From the NCBI GenBank assembly GCA_910586995.1, contig CAJUKZ010000007.1, forward strand, positions 47,189 through 111,188: a stretch of DNA of 64,000 bases, given 5' to 3'. The notes beneath the pieces were generated by a model. The model saw only the letters and a list, made by a program, of their open reading frames with translations, did not search any database and was not told where the DNA came from. A program made the translations under genes and the position numbers. Of this stretch, positions 28,708-38,717 are shown in pieces. Every line of letters starts with the position of its first letter. Position 1 is the stretch's first letter. The DNA comes from an uncultured Muribaculaceae bacterium. Lineage in GTDB: Bacteria > Bacteroidota > Bacteroidia > Bacteroidales > Muribaculaceae.

Positions 28708-30621
28708 ATGACAAATCCATTCCACAGATCGCTATCCTGGTACTTCTCCAAGAAGTCACTGCCCTATTGGAGTATATTGACTATCGACTCTATAATAGTA
28801 CTGGTATCACTGCTGTGCGGCTTCTGGCTTGCTTGCGGAGGCTCTGCGTTTGTTTCCCAAATGGGTGCTCTGCTCAGGGCAGACTTGCTCAACCTGTGCT
28901 TCTTCATGTTGGGATTCCGGCTATTCTCCACTTACTCGGGAGTTATCCGGTTCTCGTCGTTCAGCGATCTCGTAAAAGTAGCGATGGCTTGCTTCGTAGG
29001 TTTCGCTTTGTCTTTGTTATCACAGTATTTCATCTCTGACAGCACTGTATTCGCTTCCCAACCGGCAGCAGCCATAGGCATCGGATCTATAATAGCAGTA
29101 TGTATGATGTGGGCCGAAAGAATCTGGGTAAAATACCTCTATGATTCCACAATCCACCAGAATCAGCATGTCAAGGCATTTATCTATGGTACAAAAAACG
29201 GAGGCGTTGCAATTGCCAAAAGTATCAACAGTTCCGAAAGCTCGCCCTATATTATCTCAGGCTTTGTGACGGATGGTACTGATCTGATCGACAAGCACAT
29301 GATGGGCGCAAGGATATATGCCAACGATGCCCGTCTTGTCGAGAATATGAAGAAACAGGGTGCTAAAGTCATACTTGTATCGCCTCTGAAAACAGAACTT
29401 CTGCGCGACAACGACGACATGATCAACAGTCTGATCGAAGAAGACATAAAGATACTCATGCTTCCTCCTGAACAGGAATGGGACGGCAAAAGCGATCTGA
29501 GCTACGCCCAACTCAAGGAAGTCAATGTGGAAGATCTTCTTCCCCGCCAGAAAATCGAGGTGGACATGAACAAGATCGGACAATTGCTGCGTGGCAAACG
29601 AATACTTATCACAGGCGCTGCCGGCAGTATAGGTAGCGAGATGGTGCGTCAGATCGCATTGTTCGGTCCTTCGAAACTGATATTGATAGACCAGGCGGAG
29701 ACCCCGCTCCACGACATACGACTGATGATGGCTCGCCAGTGGCCTGAAATAGATGCAAGCACCATCGTAGGCGACATCGCCAACAATAAGCGTATGGAGG
29801 AGATCTTCAGCAAACACAAGCCGGAGTATGTATTCCACGCTGCTGCCTACAAGCATGTACCCATGATGGAGGATAACCCATCGGAAAGTATCGAAAACAA
29901 CGTAAACGGTACTCGAATCATAGCAGACCTTGCCGTAAAATACGGAACTAAAAAATTTGTCATGGTCTCCACCGACAAGGCTGTGAACCCCACAAACGTG
30001 ATGGGATGCTCCAAGCGCATCTGCGAGATATATGTCCAGGCTCTTGACAAAGCGATCAAGGAAGGCAAAGTCAGCGGATCCACACAATTTATCACCACAC
30101 GCTTCGGAAACGTACTCGGTTCAAACGGCTCTGTGATACCTCTGTTCGAGCAGCAGATAAAAGCAGGTGGCCCTGTCACTGTGACACACCCCGATATTAT
30201 CCGCTTCTTCATGCTGATTCCCGAAGCCTGCAAGCTTGTGCTTGAAGCTGGAACAATGGGCAACGGTGGTGAGATTTACGTGTTCGACATGGGCAAACCG
30301 GTACGTATCGCCGAACTTGCACGCCGTATGATACAACTGTCCGGAGCTAAAGGCGTTGAGATAAAATTCACAGGTCTCCGCGACGGCGAGAAACTCTACG
30401 AGGAAGTACTCAACGACAAGGAAATCACGCTGCCGACATACCACAACAAGATCAAGATCGCCAAAGTACGCGAATATGACTACTCGGATGTAAACGCTAC
30501 TATATGCCAGATGATAAGCACATCGCATTGTGCCGACGACATGACAATCGTTTCCACGATGAAAAGCCTTGTTCCTGAATTCAAGAGCCAGCATTCCAAA
30601 TACGAGGCTCTCGACAAATAA
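28708..30621 (+). CDS. CapD/FlaA1-type nucleotide-sugar dehydratase-epimerase
   Basis: A 637-residue membrane-bound short-chain dehydrogenase. About four N-terminal membrane helices (residues ~20-135) are followed by a CoA-binding-like domain and then the catalytic domain. That domain has the NAD loop TGAAGSIGSEM and the active-site stretch VSTDKAVNPTNVMGCSKR. The family makes 4-keto-6-deoxy sugars from UDP-GlcNAc for polysaccharide synthesis. It is the last gene before a strong terminator. Confidence 0.9.
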   Translation: MTNPFHRSLSWYFSKKSLPYWSILTIDSIIVLVSLLCGFWLACGGSAFVSQMGALLRADLLNLCFFMLGFRLFSTYSGVIRFSSFSDLVKVAMACFVGFALSLLSQYFISDSTVFASQPAAAIGIGSIIAVCMMWAERIWVKYLYDSTIHQNQHVKAFIYGTKNGGVAIAKSINSSESSPYIISGFVTDGTDLIDKHMMGARIYANDARLVENMKKQGAKVILVSPLKTELLRDNDDMINSLIEEDIKILMLPPEQEWDGKSDLSYAQLKEVNVEDLLPRQKIEVDMNKIGQLLRGKRILITGAAGSIGSEMVRQIALFGPSKLILIDQAETPLHDIRLMMARQWPEIDASTIVGDIANNKRMEEIFSKHKPEYVFHAAAYKHVPMMEDNPSESIENNVNGTRIIADLAVKYGTKKFVMVSTDKAVNPTNVMGCSKRICEIYVQALDKAIKEGKVSGSTQFITTRFGNVLGSNGSVIPLFEQQIKAGGPVTVTHPDIIRFFMLIPEACKLVLEAGTMGNGGEIYVFDMGKPVRIAELARRMIQLSGAKGVEIKFTGLRDGEKLYEEVLNDKEITLPTYHNKIKIAKVREYDYSDVNATICQMISTSHCADDMTIVSTMKSLVPEFKSQHSKYEALDK

Positions 30622-30641
30622 TCTGAAGACATAATTTAATT

Positions 30642-30686
30642 GAGCAGGCCGGACAGAAAACATCAATCTGTCCGGCCTGCTCTTTT
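30642..30686 (+). terminator. Terminator closing the exopolysaccharide block
   Basis: A perfect 16-base stem (GAGCAGGCCGGACAGA with TCTGTCCGGCCTGCTC) and T-rich tail separate the capD-like gene from rpoN. Confidence 0.93.
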
Positions 30687-30773
30687 GCACTACAAATATG
30701 ACTGTTAAAAAAACTGTATATGTTGGCACGTGAAGCACATTGTTTGTAATTTTGTAAGAACTATAATTTTCTC

Positions 30774-32141
30774 ATGGAACGACAGACCCGCAATATTCAG
30801 GAACAAAGGATGCAGCAGAAGCTCGCGCCGATGCAAGTCCAATATGTGCGGATGCTTGAAATGACCACTCCTGAAATCGAAGATGCCGTACGGCGCGCGA
30901 TTGAAGACAATCCAGCTCTCGAAGTAGCCGACTCCGTACATGAATCTGTTGAGAACGAACAGGAGCACAATCATGAGGATTATACCGATAAACCGACTGC
31001 CAGAAATACAGATGCCTGGATATCTGCAGTTGCGACCGACAGTTCGGAAGATACCCTTACGACACATCTGGAGAAACAATTATCCGAATCAGATGCAGAC
31101 GACCGCACATTAGCGCTGGCAGAGTACCTGCTTGGCGAAATCGACGGCAACGGCCGTATTTCAAGATCTCCCAAAGACATTGCAGACGATATCGCATTCA
31201 ACACCGGAGGCGAAATCTCCACGGAGGAAATAGCGGACGCCCTGAATCTTATAAAAAGTCTTGATCCTCCCGGGGTGGGTGCAGCAGACCTCAGAGAATG
31301 CCTGCTGATACAACTGAGATCACGCAATTTGGAAGATCAGGCCAACAAGGATGCCATATCGCTGCTGGAGAATCACTATGACCTGTACAGCCGCCGCCGC
31401 CTCGACATGCTACGCTCTGCCTCAGGTCTTGACACAGGACGTCTGCGAAATGCCGACGAACTGATTCGCTCACTCAATCCCAAACCGGGTGCGCAATTTG
31501 CCGGAGGCGACCGCATGGAACGCGCTTCCTCTGTAGTAGTCCCCGATTTCAACCTCGATATAGACGACAACGGCAATATCACTGTAAGTCTTACATCCGA
31601 CATACCGGAACTGTCGATAGCCGAATCTTTCAATATCCGGACAAAAAACGATGACTTCATACGTCATCACCACGACGAAGCATCGAACACGATCAAACTT
31701 CTGCAGATGCGCGGACGCACCCTTATCAGGACAATGAAAGCGATCGCATATCTGCAACGCGACTTTTTCCTATCCGAAGAAAAAGAGAAGATACATCCTA
31801 TGGTTCTACGCGACATAGCGCAGATAACAGGCGACGATCTTTCCGTAATATCCCGTGCGACAGCCGGGAAATACGTAAATACACCGGGCGGGGTATATCC
31901 CCTTAAAATGTTTTTCAGCGAACGTACCCAGGCCGACAATTCAGGCTCGGGCTCTCTGCATCGCGTGCTTTCAGCCCTGAAAGCTATTATTGACAGCGAA
32001 GACCCTCAACACCCCTACCCCGATGAGACCTTACGCCAGATGATGAAAGAAAAAGGCTTCGATCTGGCAAGGCGTACAATCGCAAAGTACAGGGAAGAAA
32101 AACTCGGAGTCCCGGTAGCCAGACTGCGAAGACAGGTTTAG
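30774..32141 (+). CDS. rpoN: RNA polymerase sigma-54 factor
   Basis: Sigma-54 of 455 residues. The Gln-rich region I (LAPMQVQYVRMLEM) contacts AAA+ activators. An acidic linker, the core-binding and HTH regions follow, and the C-terminal RpoN box is ARRTIAKYREEKLG. All expected parts are present. TTGG-20-TAATTTTG at 30723-30754 is a plausible promoter, 20 bases before the ATG. A PAP2-like gene follows after 52 bases. Confidence 0.94.
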   Translation: MERQTRNIQEQRMQQKLAPMQVQYVRMLEMTTPEIEDAVRRAIEDNPALEVADSVHESVENEQEHNHEDYTDKPTARNTDAWISAVATDSSEDTLTTHLEKQLSESDADDRTLALAEYLLGEIDGNGRISRSPKDIADDIAFNTGGEISTEEIADALNLIKSLDPPGVGAADLRECLLIQLRSRNLEDQANKDAISLLENHYDLYSRRRLDMLRSASGLDTGRLRNADELIRSLNPKPGAQFAGGDRMERASSVVVPDFNLDIDDNGNITVSLTSDIPELSIAESFNIRTKNDDFIRHHHDEASNTIKLLQMRGRTLIRTMKAIAYLQRDFFLSEEKEKIHPMVLRDIAQITGDDLSVISRATAGKYVNTPGGVYPLKMFFSERTQADNSGSGSLHRVLSALKAIIDSEDPQHPYPDETLRQMMKEKGFDLARRTIAKYREEKLGVPVARLRRQV

Positions 32142-32193
32142 ACATCCCTCTACACGATTCATCTTTCATGAATATATCCACAGACAAACAGAC

Positions 32194-32925
32194 ATGGAAT
32201 TCGACAACAATCCAACCGGATCACTATACACAACGACACAGGCTGCTGAACGGACGGCAAGCGCCATAAATAAAACTCCTCAACCGGAAAATGCACCGGA
32301 CACACGACCGGCGTCTGAAAAATTCGCCTCAGCCATTTCCGCCGCATTCTCGCCACTGCTCATGCCCTCATACTGTGCGATGATAGCATTTTGGGCAACA
32401 AGATTGTCCGCCGCTCCGGAAGGAGCGAGGCTGACATCTGCTATCGTGATATTACTGCTCACATGTTTTCTGCCATTGGCGGCTTTGCTTGGAGCGGTGA
32501 GATTGGGAAAAGTATCTGATACCCGTGTGCGCGACAGACGCCAGCGTATCTATCTTTATCCCGTGGCCATCGTGTCCTATATATTGTGTGCCTGGTATCT
32601 GGCCCGCGTGCATGCCCCGTCATGGCTCTCCGGGTTCTTCATGGGTGTCGCGCTCAGTTGTATCTGCGCGTTCATCATAAATTTCAAATGGAAAATCAGC
32701 GCCCATGCCGCAGCATGCGGAGGCATGCTGGCATTCATCCTCTATATTGCGATCACCGGACTCAGCGACCTGTTTTTCCTTCCGTGGATCACAGGTGCTG
32801 TGCTTATCACCGGTGCAGTAGGATCGTCCAGACTGATACTCAAAGCCCATACAATAGGTCAGATCATAGCAGGCATTGCGGTAGCAGGCTTATGCGTCAC
32901 CGCAATGATGGTGGTTTTCGGCTGA
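32194..32925 (+). CDS. PAP2-superfamily-like membrane protein
   Basis: A 243-residue protein with a hydrophilic N-terminus (~45 residues) and about six membrane segments. Degenerate acid-phosphatase motifs can be seen: KWKISAHAAACGG resembles the PSGH motif and SRLILKAHTIGQIIAG the SRxxxxxHxxxD motif. It may act on lipid phosphates such as undecaprenyl pyrophosphate, but the final Asp is replaced and activity is uncertain. It sits between rpoN and purE. Confidence 0.7.
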   Translation: MEFDNNPTGSLYTTTQAAERTASAINKTPQPENAPDTRPASEKFASAISAAFSPLLMPSYCAMIAFWATRLSAAPEGARLTSAIVILLLTCFLPLAALLGAVRLGKVSDTRVRDRRQRIYLYPVAIVSYILCAWYLARVHAPSWLSGFFMGVALSCICAFIINFKWKISAHAAACGGMLAFILYIAITGLSDLFFLPWITGAVLITGAVGSSRLILKAHTIGQIIAGIAVAGLCVTAMMVVFG

Positions 32926-32963
32926 CCTCATATATTTTGAACAACTCTAACAACCAATAAAAT

Positions 32964-33470
32964 ATGACTCCATTAGTAAGCATCATCATGGGCAGCACAT
33001 CCGATCTGCCCATATTAAAGAAAGCTGCAGCTTTCCTCGACGAGATGGAAGTGCCTTTCGAAATGCACGCACTGAGCGCACACCGCACACCATCAGCCGT
33101 AGAGGACTTCGCTCGTAATGCACGCGGCCGCGGACTCAAGGTCATAATCGCAGCAGCCGGAATGGCAGCCGCACTCCCGGGCGTGATTGCGGCTATGACA
33201 ACACTGCCGGTTATCGGTGTACCCATCAACTCCACACTTCAGGGTGAGGATGCACTTCTGTCAATCGTGCAGATGCCTCCGGGCATATCAGTAGCCACTG
33301 TGGGTATCAACGGGGCACTCAATGCCGCTATCCTTGCAGTAGAGATGCTTGCGCTGAGCGACGCTGGCATAGCTGCCCGTTTCGACAGCTACCGTGCCAC
33401 TTTAAGCGAAAAAATCATAAAAGCCAACGAGGAACTAAAACAGATCGAATACAAGTTCAAGACAAATTAA
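32964..33470 (+). CDS. purE: N5-carboxyaminoimidazole ribonucleotide mutase
   Basis: PurE class I, 168 residues, converts N5-CAIR to CAIR in purine synthesis. The phosphate-binding SDLPILKKA, the catalytic-His segment SAHRTP and the glycine-rich IAAAGMAAALPGVIA are all present. The ispG gene begins 6 bases after its stop. Confidence 0.96.
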   Translation: MTPLVSIIMGSTSDLPILKKAAAFLDEMEVPFEMHALSAHRTPSAVEDFARNARGRGLKVIIAAAGMAAALPGVIAAMTTLPVIGVPINSTLQGEDALLSIVQMPPGISVATVGINGALNAAILAVEMLALSDAGIAARFDSYRATLSEKIIKANEELKQIEYKFKTN

Positions 33471-33476
33471 GTGATA

Positions 33477-35087
33477 ATGAGCGCATTTGATTACCGTCGG
33501 CGCACATCTTCAGTTGCCCGTATCGGAAATGTTGAAGTCGGCGGAAACAATCCGGTGAAAATCCAGTCAATGACTTCTACGTCGACGATGGACACAGAAG
33601 CTTCAGTGACGCAGTGTGCAGCCATCGCCGATGCCGGAGCTGACATTGTGCGCCTTACCGCACAGGGCACAAGGGAAGCGCGCAATATGGGTGTGATTAA
33701 AAGCACTCTGCGACAGCGTGGCTATTCCATACCGTTGGTAGCCGATATACACTTCAACCCACGCGCAGCATTTGCAGCCGCCGAGGAAGTCGAAAAAATA
33801 AGAATCAACCCCGGCAACTTCGCCGATCCCGGACGCACATTCGTAAAGCTGAACTATACGGATGAGGAATATGCATCCGAAGTAGACCGTATACGCGACG
33901 CATTCGTTCCTCTGCTGAAAGTATGCAAGGAGCACTCCACAGCCCTCCGCATCGGAGTCAACCACGGTTCTCTCTCCGACCGTATAATGAGCCGGTACGG
34001 AGACACTCCTGAAGGCATGGCGGAGAGTGCAATGGAATATCTGCGCATATGCCGCGACGAAGACTTTACCGATGTGGTCATATCCATCAAAGCCTCCAAT
34101 ACCGTGGTTATGGTGGAGACGGTGCGCAGGCTTGTAGCGGCTATGGATGCCGAGGGTATGGCATTTCCACTCCATCTCGGGGTCACTGAAGCTGGCGACG
34201 GCGAGGATGGCCGAATAAAATCCGCACTTGGCATAGGTGCGCTGTTGGCCGACGGTATCGGCGACACCATACGTGTATCTTTGAGCGAAGATCCCGTCAA
34301 TGAAGTCCCTGTAGCGCAGTCAATTGTGGACTATATCAGCACATTCGCCGATGCAGAGCCCATCAACGGTGAGACTTATCCCGGATTCAACCCCATCCGA
34401 CCGGAAAAAAGGCATACGGAAGCCATAGGAAATATAGGAGGTGACAACCGTCCTGTGGCAATAGGCATCGACTTTGCAGAAGATGACCTTAAAAACTTTG
34501 AAGGCGTGGAGGTAGTGACAGGCGATGCACCCAACGCATCTGGCAAAGCACTGGCATCACTCCACAAATTAGAGACCGACAGACCCGGAACTCCGGCTAT
34601 AGTGAAGTTTTCATATCCGGATGCTTCATACGACACAGTTTCGGTAAAAGCCGCCATCGACTTCGGTCGTGTGCTTTTGGCAGGATTTGCAGATGGAATA
34701 TGGCTCGACACTCCTGCACTCACACCGGAGGAACGTGCACGCATCTCGCTCTCCATTCTTCAGGCCGCACGTTGCAGAATGAGCAAAACAGAATACATAG
34801 CATGTCCCGGATGCGGACGCACGCTTTTCGACCTGCGGGGAACGCTTGCTGCTGTACGTCAGGCAACGTCGCACCTGAGCCATCTTAAAATCGGAATCAT
34901 GGGATGCATCGTCAACGGCCCGGGCGAGATGGCTGACGCCGACTATGGATATGTAGGTGCGTCTGCCGGACACATAAGCCTTTACAAAGGCAAACAATGT
35001 GTTGAAAAGAACATTCCTCAGAAAGATGCCATTGACCATCTGATTGCCCTTATCAAAGAAAACGGTGACTGGACAGATCCGCAATAA
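33477..35087 (+). CDS. ispG: 4-hydroxy-3-methylbut-2-enyl diphosphate synthase
   Basis: IspG reduces methylerythritol cyclodiphosphate with a [4Fe-4S] cluster. The 536-residue protein is the long form with an inserted middle domain, as in Bacteroidetes, Chlamydiae and plants. The N-terminal barrel carries VKIQSMTSTST and NPGNFADPG; the C-terminal cluster-binding domain has CPGCGRTLFDL and MGCIVNGPGEM. The ATG at 33477 is preferred over GTG 33471. The M16 gene follows 6 bases after the stop. Confidence 0.95.
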   Translation: MSAFDYRRRTSSVARIGNVEVGGNNPVKIQSMTSTSTMDTEASVTQCAAIADAGADIVRLTAQGTREARNMGVIKSTLRQRGYSIPLVADIHFNPRAAFAAAEEVEKIRINPGNFADPGRTFVKLNYTDEEYASEVDRIRDAFVPLLKVCKEHSTALRIGVNHGSLSDRIMSRYGDTPEGMAESAMEYLRICRDEDFTDVVISIKASNTVVMVETVRRLVAAMDAEGMAFPLHLGVTEAGDGEDGRIKSALGIGALLADGIGDTIRVSLSEDPVNEVPVAQSIVDYISTFADAEPINGETYPGFNPIRPEKRHTEAIGNIGGDNRPVAIGIDFAEDDLKNFEGVEVVTGDAPNASGKALASLHKLETDRPGTPAIVKFSYPDASYDTVSVKAAIDFGRVLLAGFADGIWLDTPALTPEERARISLSILQAARCRMSKTEYIACPGCGRTLFDLRGTLAAVRQATSHLSHLKIGIMGCIVNGPGEMADADYGYVGASAGHISLYKGKQCVEKNIPQKDAIDHLIALIKENGDWTDPQ

Positions 35088-35093
35088 GCCGAC

Positions 35094-36320
35094 ATGATCC
35101 GACAGACTTATCATATACATACCTTACCCAACGGCCTGCGTCTCGTGTGCGAGCGCAGGCCACGCGCTGCAGTGGAATATTTCGGTGTGGCAGTGATGGC
35201 CGGTAGCCGCGACGAACGCCCCGACGAATTTGGCATAGCCCACTTCGTCGAGCATACGATCTTCAAGGGAACGCTCAAGCGCAAACCCTGGCACATATTG
35301 AACCGTATGGAGTCGGTCGGCGGAGAACTTAACGCATTCACAACAAAAGAGGAGACATACATATACTCCGCATATCCCAAAGGCAACACAGCACGAGCGA
35401 TAGAACTGATAGCCGATCTCATCATCAACTCCAGATTCCCGGCCAAACAGATTTCAATAGAGCGCGACGTTGTTGCCGACGAGATTGCATCATATCTTGA
35501 TTCTCCAGCCGATGCCATCTACGACGACTTCGAAGATCTTATTTTCAAAAATTCAGGGCTCGGACACAATATACTGGGATCCGAGGAGACATTGAAGACA
35601 TTCACTCCAGAGAAATGCGTGGCATTTATGCATCGCAACTACGTGGCCGGCAATATGGTCGCGTTCTACAGTGGACCGGCGTCGCCGGAATCAATCCTCA
35701 AGCTTGTAGAAAAGTGGACCGGACACATACCTGAAGGAAATATAGACCACAGAACATCCTCAATATATCCTTCCGACATCAAATTCAATGAAGTAAGAGA
35801 TATTGCCTCGCACCAGTCGCACACACTGCTCGGTGCAATAGTCCCAGGCATATATTCCGACGATACACCTGTAGCCGCACTACTCACCAACATACTTGGC
35901 GGCCCGGGTATGAACTCGCTTTTCAACCTCTCCCTGCGCGAACGCAACGGACTTGTCTATTCGGTAGAGGCGACCACTACCCTATACCGCGACTGCGGAC
36001 TATGGAGTGTATATTTCGGCTGCGACAATTCAGATGTGGAGAAATGCATGTCACTTATCCGGGAAATAATAGACCGGCTGGCCACAGATGCGCTGACCGA
36101 CAGACGCCTGAACCAGTACAAGCGTCAGCTTTCCGGACAGATGGCTATGTCGCGCGACAACCGCGAAAGCTGCATAATGTCGGCTGCAAGATCCACACTG
36201 TATCATGGGACCGTGCTGACTCCTGAAAAGAATATCTCAAGAATCCGGGCCGTCACTCCTTCGGCCCTGCGCGATTATGCAGGACACCTGCACGATCTCT
36301 CCCGCCTCACCTTCAACTGA
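35094..36320 (+). CDS. M16-family zinc peptidase
   Basis: A 408-residue protease of the pitrilysin/processing-peptidase family. The inverted zinc motif HFVEH (His50, Glu53, His54) is intact. The downstream zinc ligand should lie in the ERDVVADEIASY helix. No signal peptide is visible, so it is probably cytoplasmic. It is a single-unit M16 protein that would work as a dimer. Substrate unknown; last gene of the rpoN-purE-ispG run. Confidence 0.9.
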   Translation: MIRQTYHIHTLPNGLRLVCERRPRAAVEYFGVAVMAGSRDERPDEFGIAHFVEHTIFKGTLKRKPWHILNRMESVGGELNAFTTKEETYIYSAYPKGNTARAIELIADLIINSRFPAKQISIERDVVADEIASYLDSPADAIYDDFEDLIFKNSGLGHNILGSEETLKTFTPEKCVAFMHRNYVAGNMVAFYSGPASPESILKLVEKWTGHIPEGNIDHRTSSIYPSDIKFNEVRDIASHQSHTLLGAIVPGIYSDDTPVAALLTNILGGPGMNSLFNLSLRERNGLVYSVEATTTLYRDCGLWSVYFGCDNSDVEKCMSLIREIIDRLATDALTDRRLNQYKRQLSGQMAMSRDNRESCIMSAARSTLYHGTVLTPEKNISRIRAVTPSALRDYAGHLHDLSRLTFN

Positions 36321-36365
36321 CCGAAATACCACATCACTGCGGATTGTTTTATTCAATACTTTTTA

Positions 36366-36397
36366 TTTGGTATTGCAGTAATATTTGACTACATTTG
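36366..36397 (+). promoter_or_regulatory. Promoter of serC-serA
   Basis: TTTG (36366-36369), 20 bases, and TACATTTG (36390-36397) match the Bacteroidales consensus perfectly. The start point near 36,404 rules out the in-frame upstream start for serC and supports ATG 36466. Confidence 0.85.
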
Positions 36398-36465
36398 CAT
36401 CTGTGTTCATCTATACGGACACAACGAGATACGCTCAAACAAACCCTAACCTAAACACTTTCCAG

Positions 36466-37533
36466 ATGAAGAAGCATAATTTCTATGCAGGACCATCGAT
36501 CCTAAGCGAGTACACCATCAAGAATACAGCCGATGCAATCCTCGACTTTGCCGGCACAGGACTGTCAGTACTTGAAGTGTCACACAGAAGCAAAGAATTT
36601 CAGGCAGTTATAGACGAAGCCTCGCAGCTTGTCAAGGATCTGCTCAACGTGCCTGCCGGATATTCGGTGCTCTTCCTCGGCGGTGGCGCAAGCATGCAGT
36701 TCTGCATGGTTCCCTATAACCTGTTGCGCAAAAAAGCATCATACCTTGACACCGGCACATGGGCATCCAACGCGATCAAGGAAGCACGTCTGTTCGGCGA
36801 AGTAGATGTAGTGGCATCATCCAAGGATGCAAACTACTCGTTCATTCCCAAGGATTACACCATCGCCCCAGACTCCGACTACTTCCATTTCACCAGCAAT
36901 AATACAATCTACGGTACTGAGATGCGCTACGATCCTGAAACAGACGTACGCCTCGTGGCCGACATGTCGTCCGATATATTCTCACGCCCGGTAGACATCT
37001 CCAAATACGACCTGATATATGCCGGTGCACAGAAAAACCTCGCTCCGGCCGGAGTTACCATCGTGATCGTGCGCGACGAAGCTCTCGGACACGTTGAAAG
37101 AGCTATCCCCACGATGCTCAACTATCAGACGCACATTGCTAAAGGCTCGATGTTCAACACACCACCCGTATTGCCGATATTCTCAGCTCTGCAGACACTG
37201 CGCTGGTATCGCGACATGGGCGGCATAGAAGCAATGGAGAAGCGCGACCTTGAGAAAGCAGGTCTCCTCTACGAAGCCATCGACTCAAGCCGTATGTTCA
37301 CCGGAACAGCCCGCGTTGAAGACCGTTCGATAATGAACGTATGCTTCGTCATGAAACCGGAATACAAGGAACTCGAAAAGGACTTCATCGACTTTGCATC
37401 AGCACGCGGTATTGTAGGTATCAAAGGCCACCGTTCAGTCGGAGGTTTCCGCGCGTCACTCTACAATGCTCTCCCCATTGAGAGCGTGAGAGTCCTTATA
37501 GAAGCTATGAACGATTTCCAGGCCACACGCTGA
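36466..37533 (+). CDS. serC: Phosphoserine aminotransferase
   Basis: SerC makes phosphoserine from 3-phosphohydroxypyruvate and glutamate. The 355-residue protein begins with the family signature NFYAGPSILSE and has the pyridoxal-phosphate lysine in YAGAQKNLAP. The C-terminal GHRSVGGFRASLYNA is also diagnostic. I chose ATG 36466 because the upstream promoter excludes earlier starts. serA follows after 5 bases. Confidence 0.95.
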   Translation: MKKHNFYAGPSILSEYTIKNTADAILDFAGTGLSVLEVSHRSKEFQAVIDEASQLVKDLLNVPAGYSVLFLGGGASMQFCMVPYNLLRKKASYLDTGTWASNAIKEARLFGEVDVVASSKDANYSFIPKDYTIAPDSDYFHFTSNNTIYGTEMRYDPETDVRLVADMSSDIFSRPVDISKYDLIYAGAQKNLAPAGVTIVIVRDEALGHVERAIPTMLNYQTHIAKGSMFNTPPVLPIFSALQTLRWYRDMGGIEAMEKRDLEKAGLLYEAIDSSRMFTGTARVEDRSIMNVCFVMKPEYKELEKDFIDFASARGIVGIKGHRSVGGFRASLYNALPIESVRVLIEAMNDFQATR

Positions 37534-37538
37534 ACAAC

Positions 37539-38459
37539 ATGAAAGTACTCGTAGCAACACAGAAGCCATTCGCTCCAGCGGCAGTGGCTTCCATCAGACA
37601 GGTGATCGAAGACGCAGGATATGAGATGATCCTGCTTGAAAAATATGCTTCCGCCGAAGATCTTACAAAAGCTGCGGCCGACGCAGATGCGATAATCATC
37701 CGCAGCGACGTAGTAGATGCCAAAGTGCTTGAAGCGGCAAAGAATCTCAAAATAGTAGTACGCGCCGGAGCCGGATATGACAACGTGGACCTGGCCACTG
37801 CCAAGGAACACGGTGTCGTCGTGCAGAACACACCCGGACAGAACTCGAATGCCGTGGCCGAACTGGTATTCGGCATGACGGTTATTGCCATACGCAACAT
37901 GTACGACGGCACATCCGGCACAGAATTGCGCGGCAAGACATTAGGCATACAGGCTTTCGGACAGGTCGGAAGAAACGTAGCCAGAATAGCGAAAGGATTC
38001 GACATGGTAGTATCCGCACTTGACCCGTTCTGCCCCGACGAAGTAATAGCCGAGGCCGGTGTAAACCCTGTGAAAACTGTCAACGATCTCTACCTCAACA
38101 ACCAGTTCGTATCCATCCACATCCCCGCCACACCGGAGACAAAAGGATCAATAGGCTACGATCTGATCAGACTTATGCCTGCCGGCGGAGTACTGATCAA
38201 CACGGCCCGCAAGGAAGTGATCGATGAGGCCGGACTGATGCGTGCGCTCGAAGAACGTACCGACCTGAAATATGTGGCCGACGTCAAGCCTGATAACGCC
38301 GACGAACTCAAGGCTAAATTCGGACACCGTGTATTCTTCACCCCAAAGAAGATGGGTGCACAGACAGCCGAGGCAAACATAAACGCCGGCATAGCTGCCG
38401 CACGTCAGATCGTGGCATATCTCCGCGACGGCGAAAACCGCTATCAAGTGAACCGCTGA
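37539..38459 (+). CDS. serA: D-3-phosphoglycerate dehydrogenase, short Lys type
   Basis: SerA oxidises 3-phosphoglycerate, the first step of serine synthesis. The 306-residue protein has substrate-binding and NAD-binding parts (AFGQVGRNVAR) and the catalytic Arg in NTARKEV. It has no C-terminal ACT regulatory domain. At the usual catalytic His (TPH) it reads FTPKKMG, with Lys. A short Lys-type enzyme is known from Entamoeba and related to Bacteroides sequences, so this is probably normal for the group. Allosteric control by serine is not expected. Confidence 0.92.
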   Translation: MKVLVATQKPFAPAAVASIRQVIEDAGYEMILLEKYASAEDLTKAAADADAIIIRSDVVDAKVLEAAKNLKIVVRAGAGYDNVDLATAKEHGVVVQNTPGQNSNAVAELVFGMTVIAIRNMYDGTSGTELRGKTLGIQAFGQVGRNVARIAKGFDMVVSALDPFCPDEVIAEAGVNPVKTVNDLYLNNQFVSIHIPATPETKGSIGYDLIRLMPAGGVLINTARKEVIDEAGLMRALEERTDLKYVADVKPDNADELKAKFGHRVFFTPKKMGAQTAEANINAGIAAARQIVAYLRDGENRYQVNR

Positions 38460-38484
38460 CAATACAGTCAACATAACAGCATTA

Positions 38485-38514
38485 AGAGTTAAGGGCTAAA
38501 ATGCCCTTAACTCT
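38485..38514 (+). terminator. Terminator of serC-serA, last chromosomal feature
   Basis: A perfect 12-base stem (AGAGTTAAGGGC / GCCCTTAACTCT) around a TAAAAT loop, with T residues after it. The integrated element begins somewhere beyond this point. Confidence 0.9.
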
Positions 38515-38635
38515 TTACTCATAAATCGGGAGGACATAAATGCAAGTAATCTACGAATATCTGCGTTATCATAGGCAACTCGCTAATTCTCAATTAACCG
38601 CACTGAGTCTTAGTTCGTTAGACTAAAATCGCCCC

Positions 38636-38643
38636 TACTTTTG
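38636..38643 (+). promoter_or_regulatory. Likely -7 element of the integrase gene
   Basis: TACTTTTG fits TAnnTTTG and lies about 75 bases before the integrase ATG. No good TTTG is found 20 bases upstream. An imperfect palindrome (AGTCT...AGACT, about 38608-38626) overlaps the -33 area and could bind the integrase or a repressor. Confidence 0.4.
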
Positions 38644-38717
38644 CGGTCTTTTCGGTTGTCAGATTGTTGTCCGGCAGTAAACTTACAACTGGTTATTGTC
38701 GTTTTATTGTCGGAAAT

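Noticed and set aside
29257..30087. Long minus-strand frame inside the CapD-like gene
   Set aside because: It lies wholly antisense to conserved coding sequence and has no recognisable content.
38515..38700. Exact left attachment site
   Set aside because: No direct repeat can be defined without the right end of the element, and no tRNA lies here.
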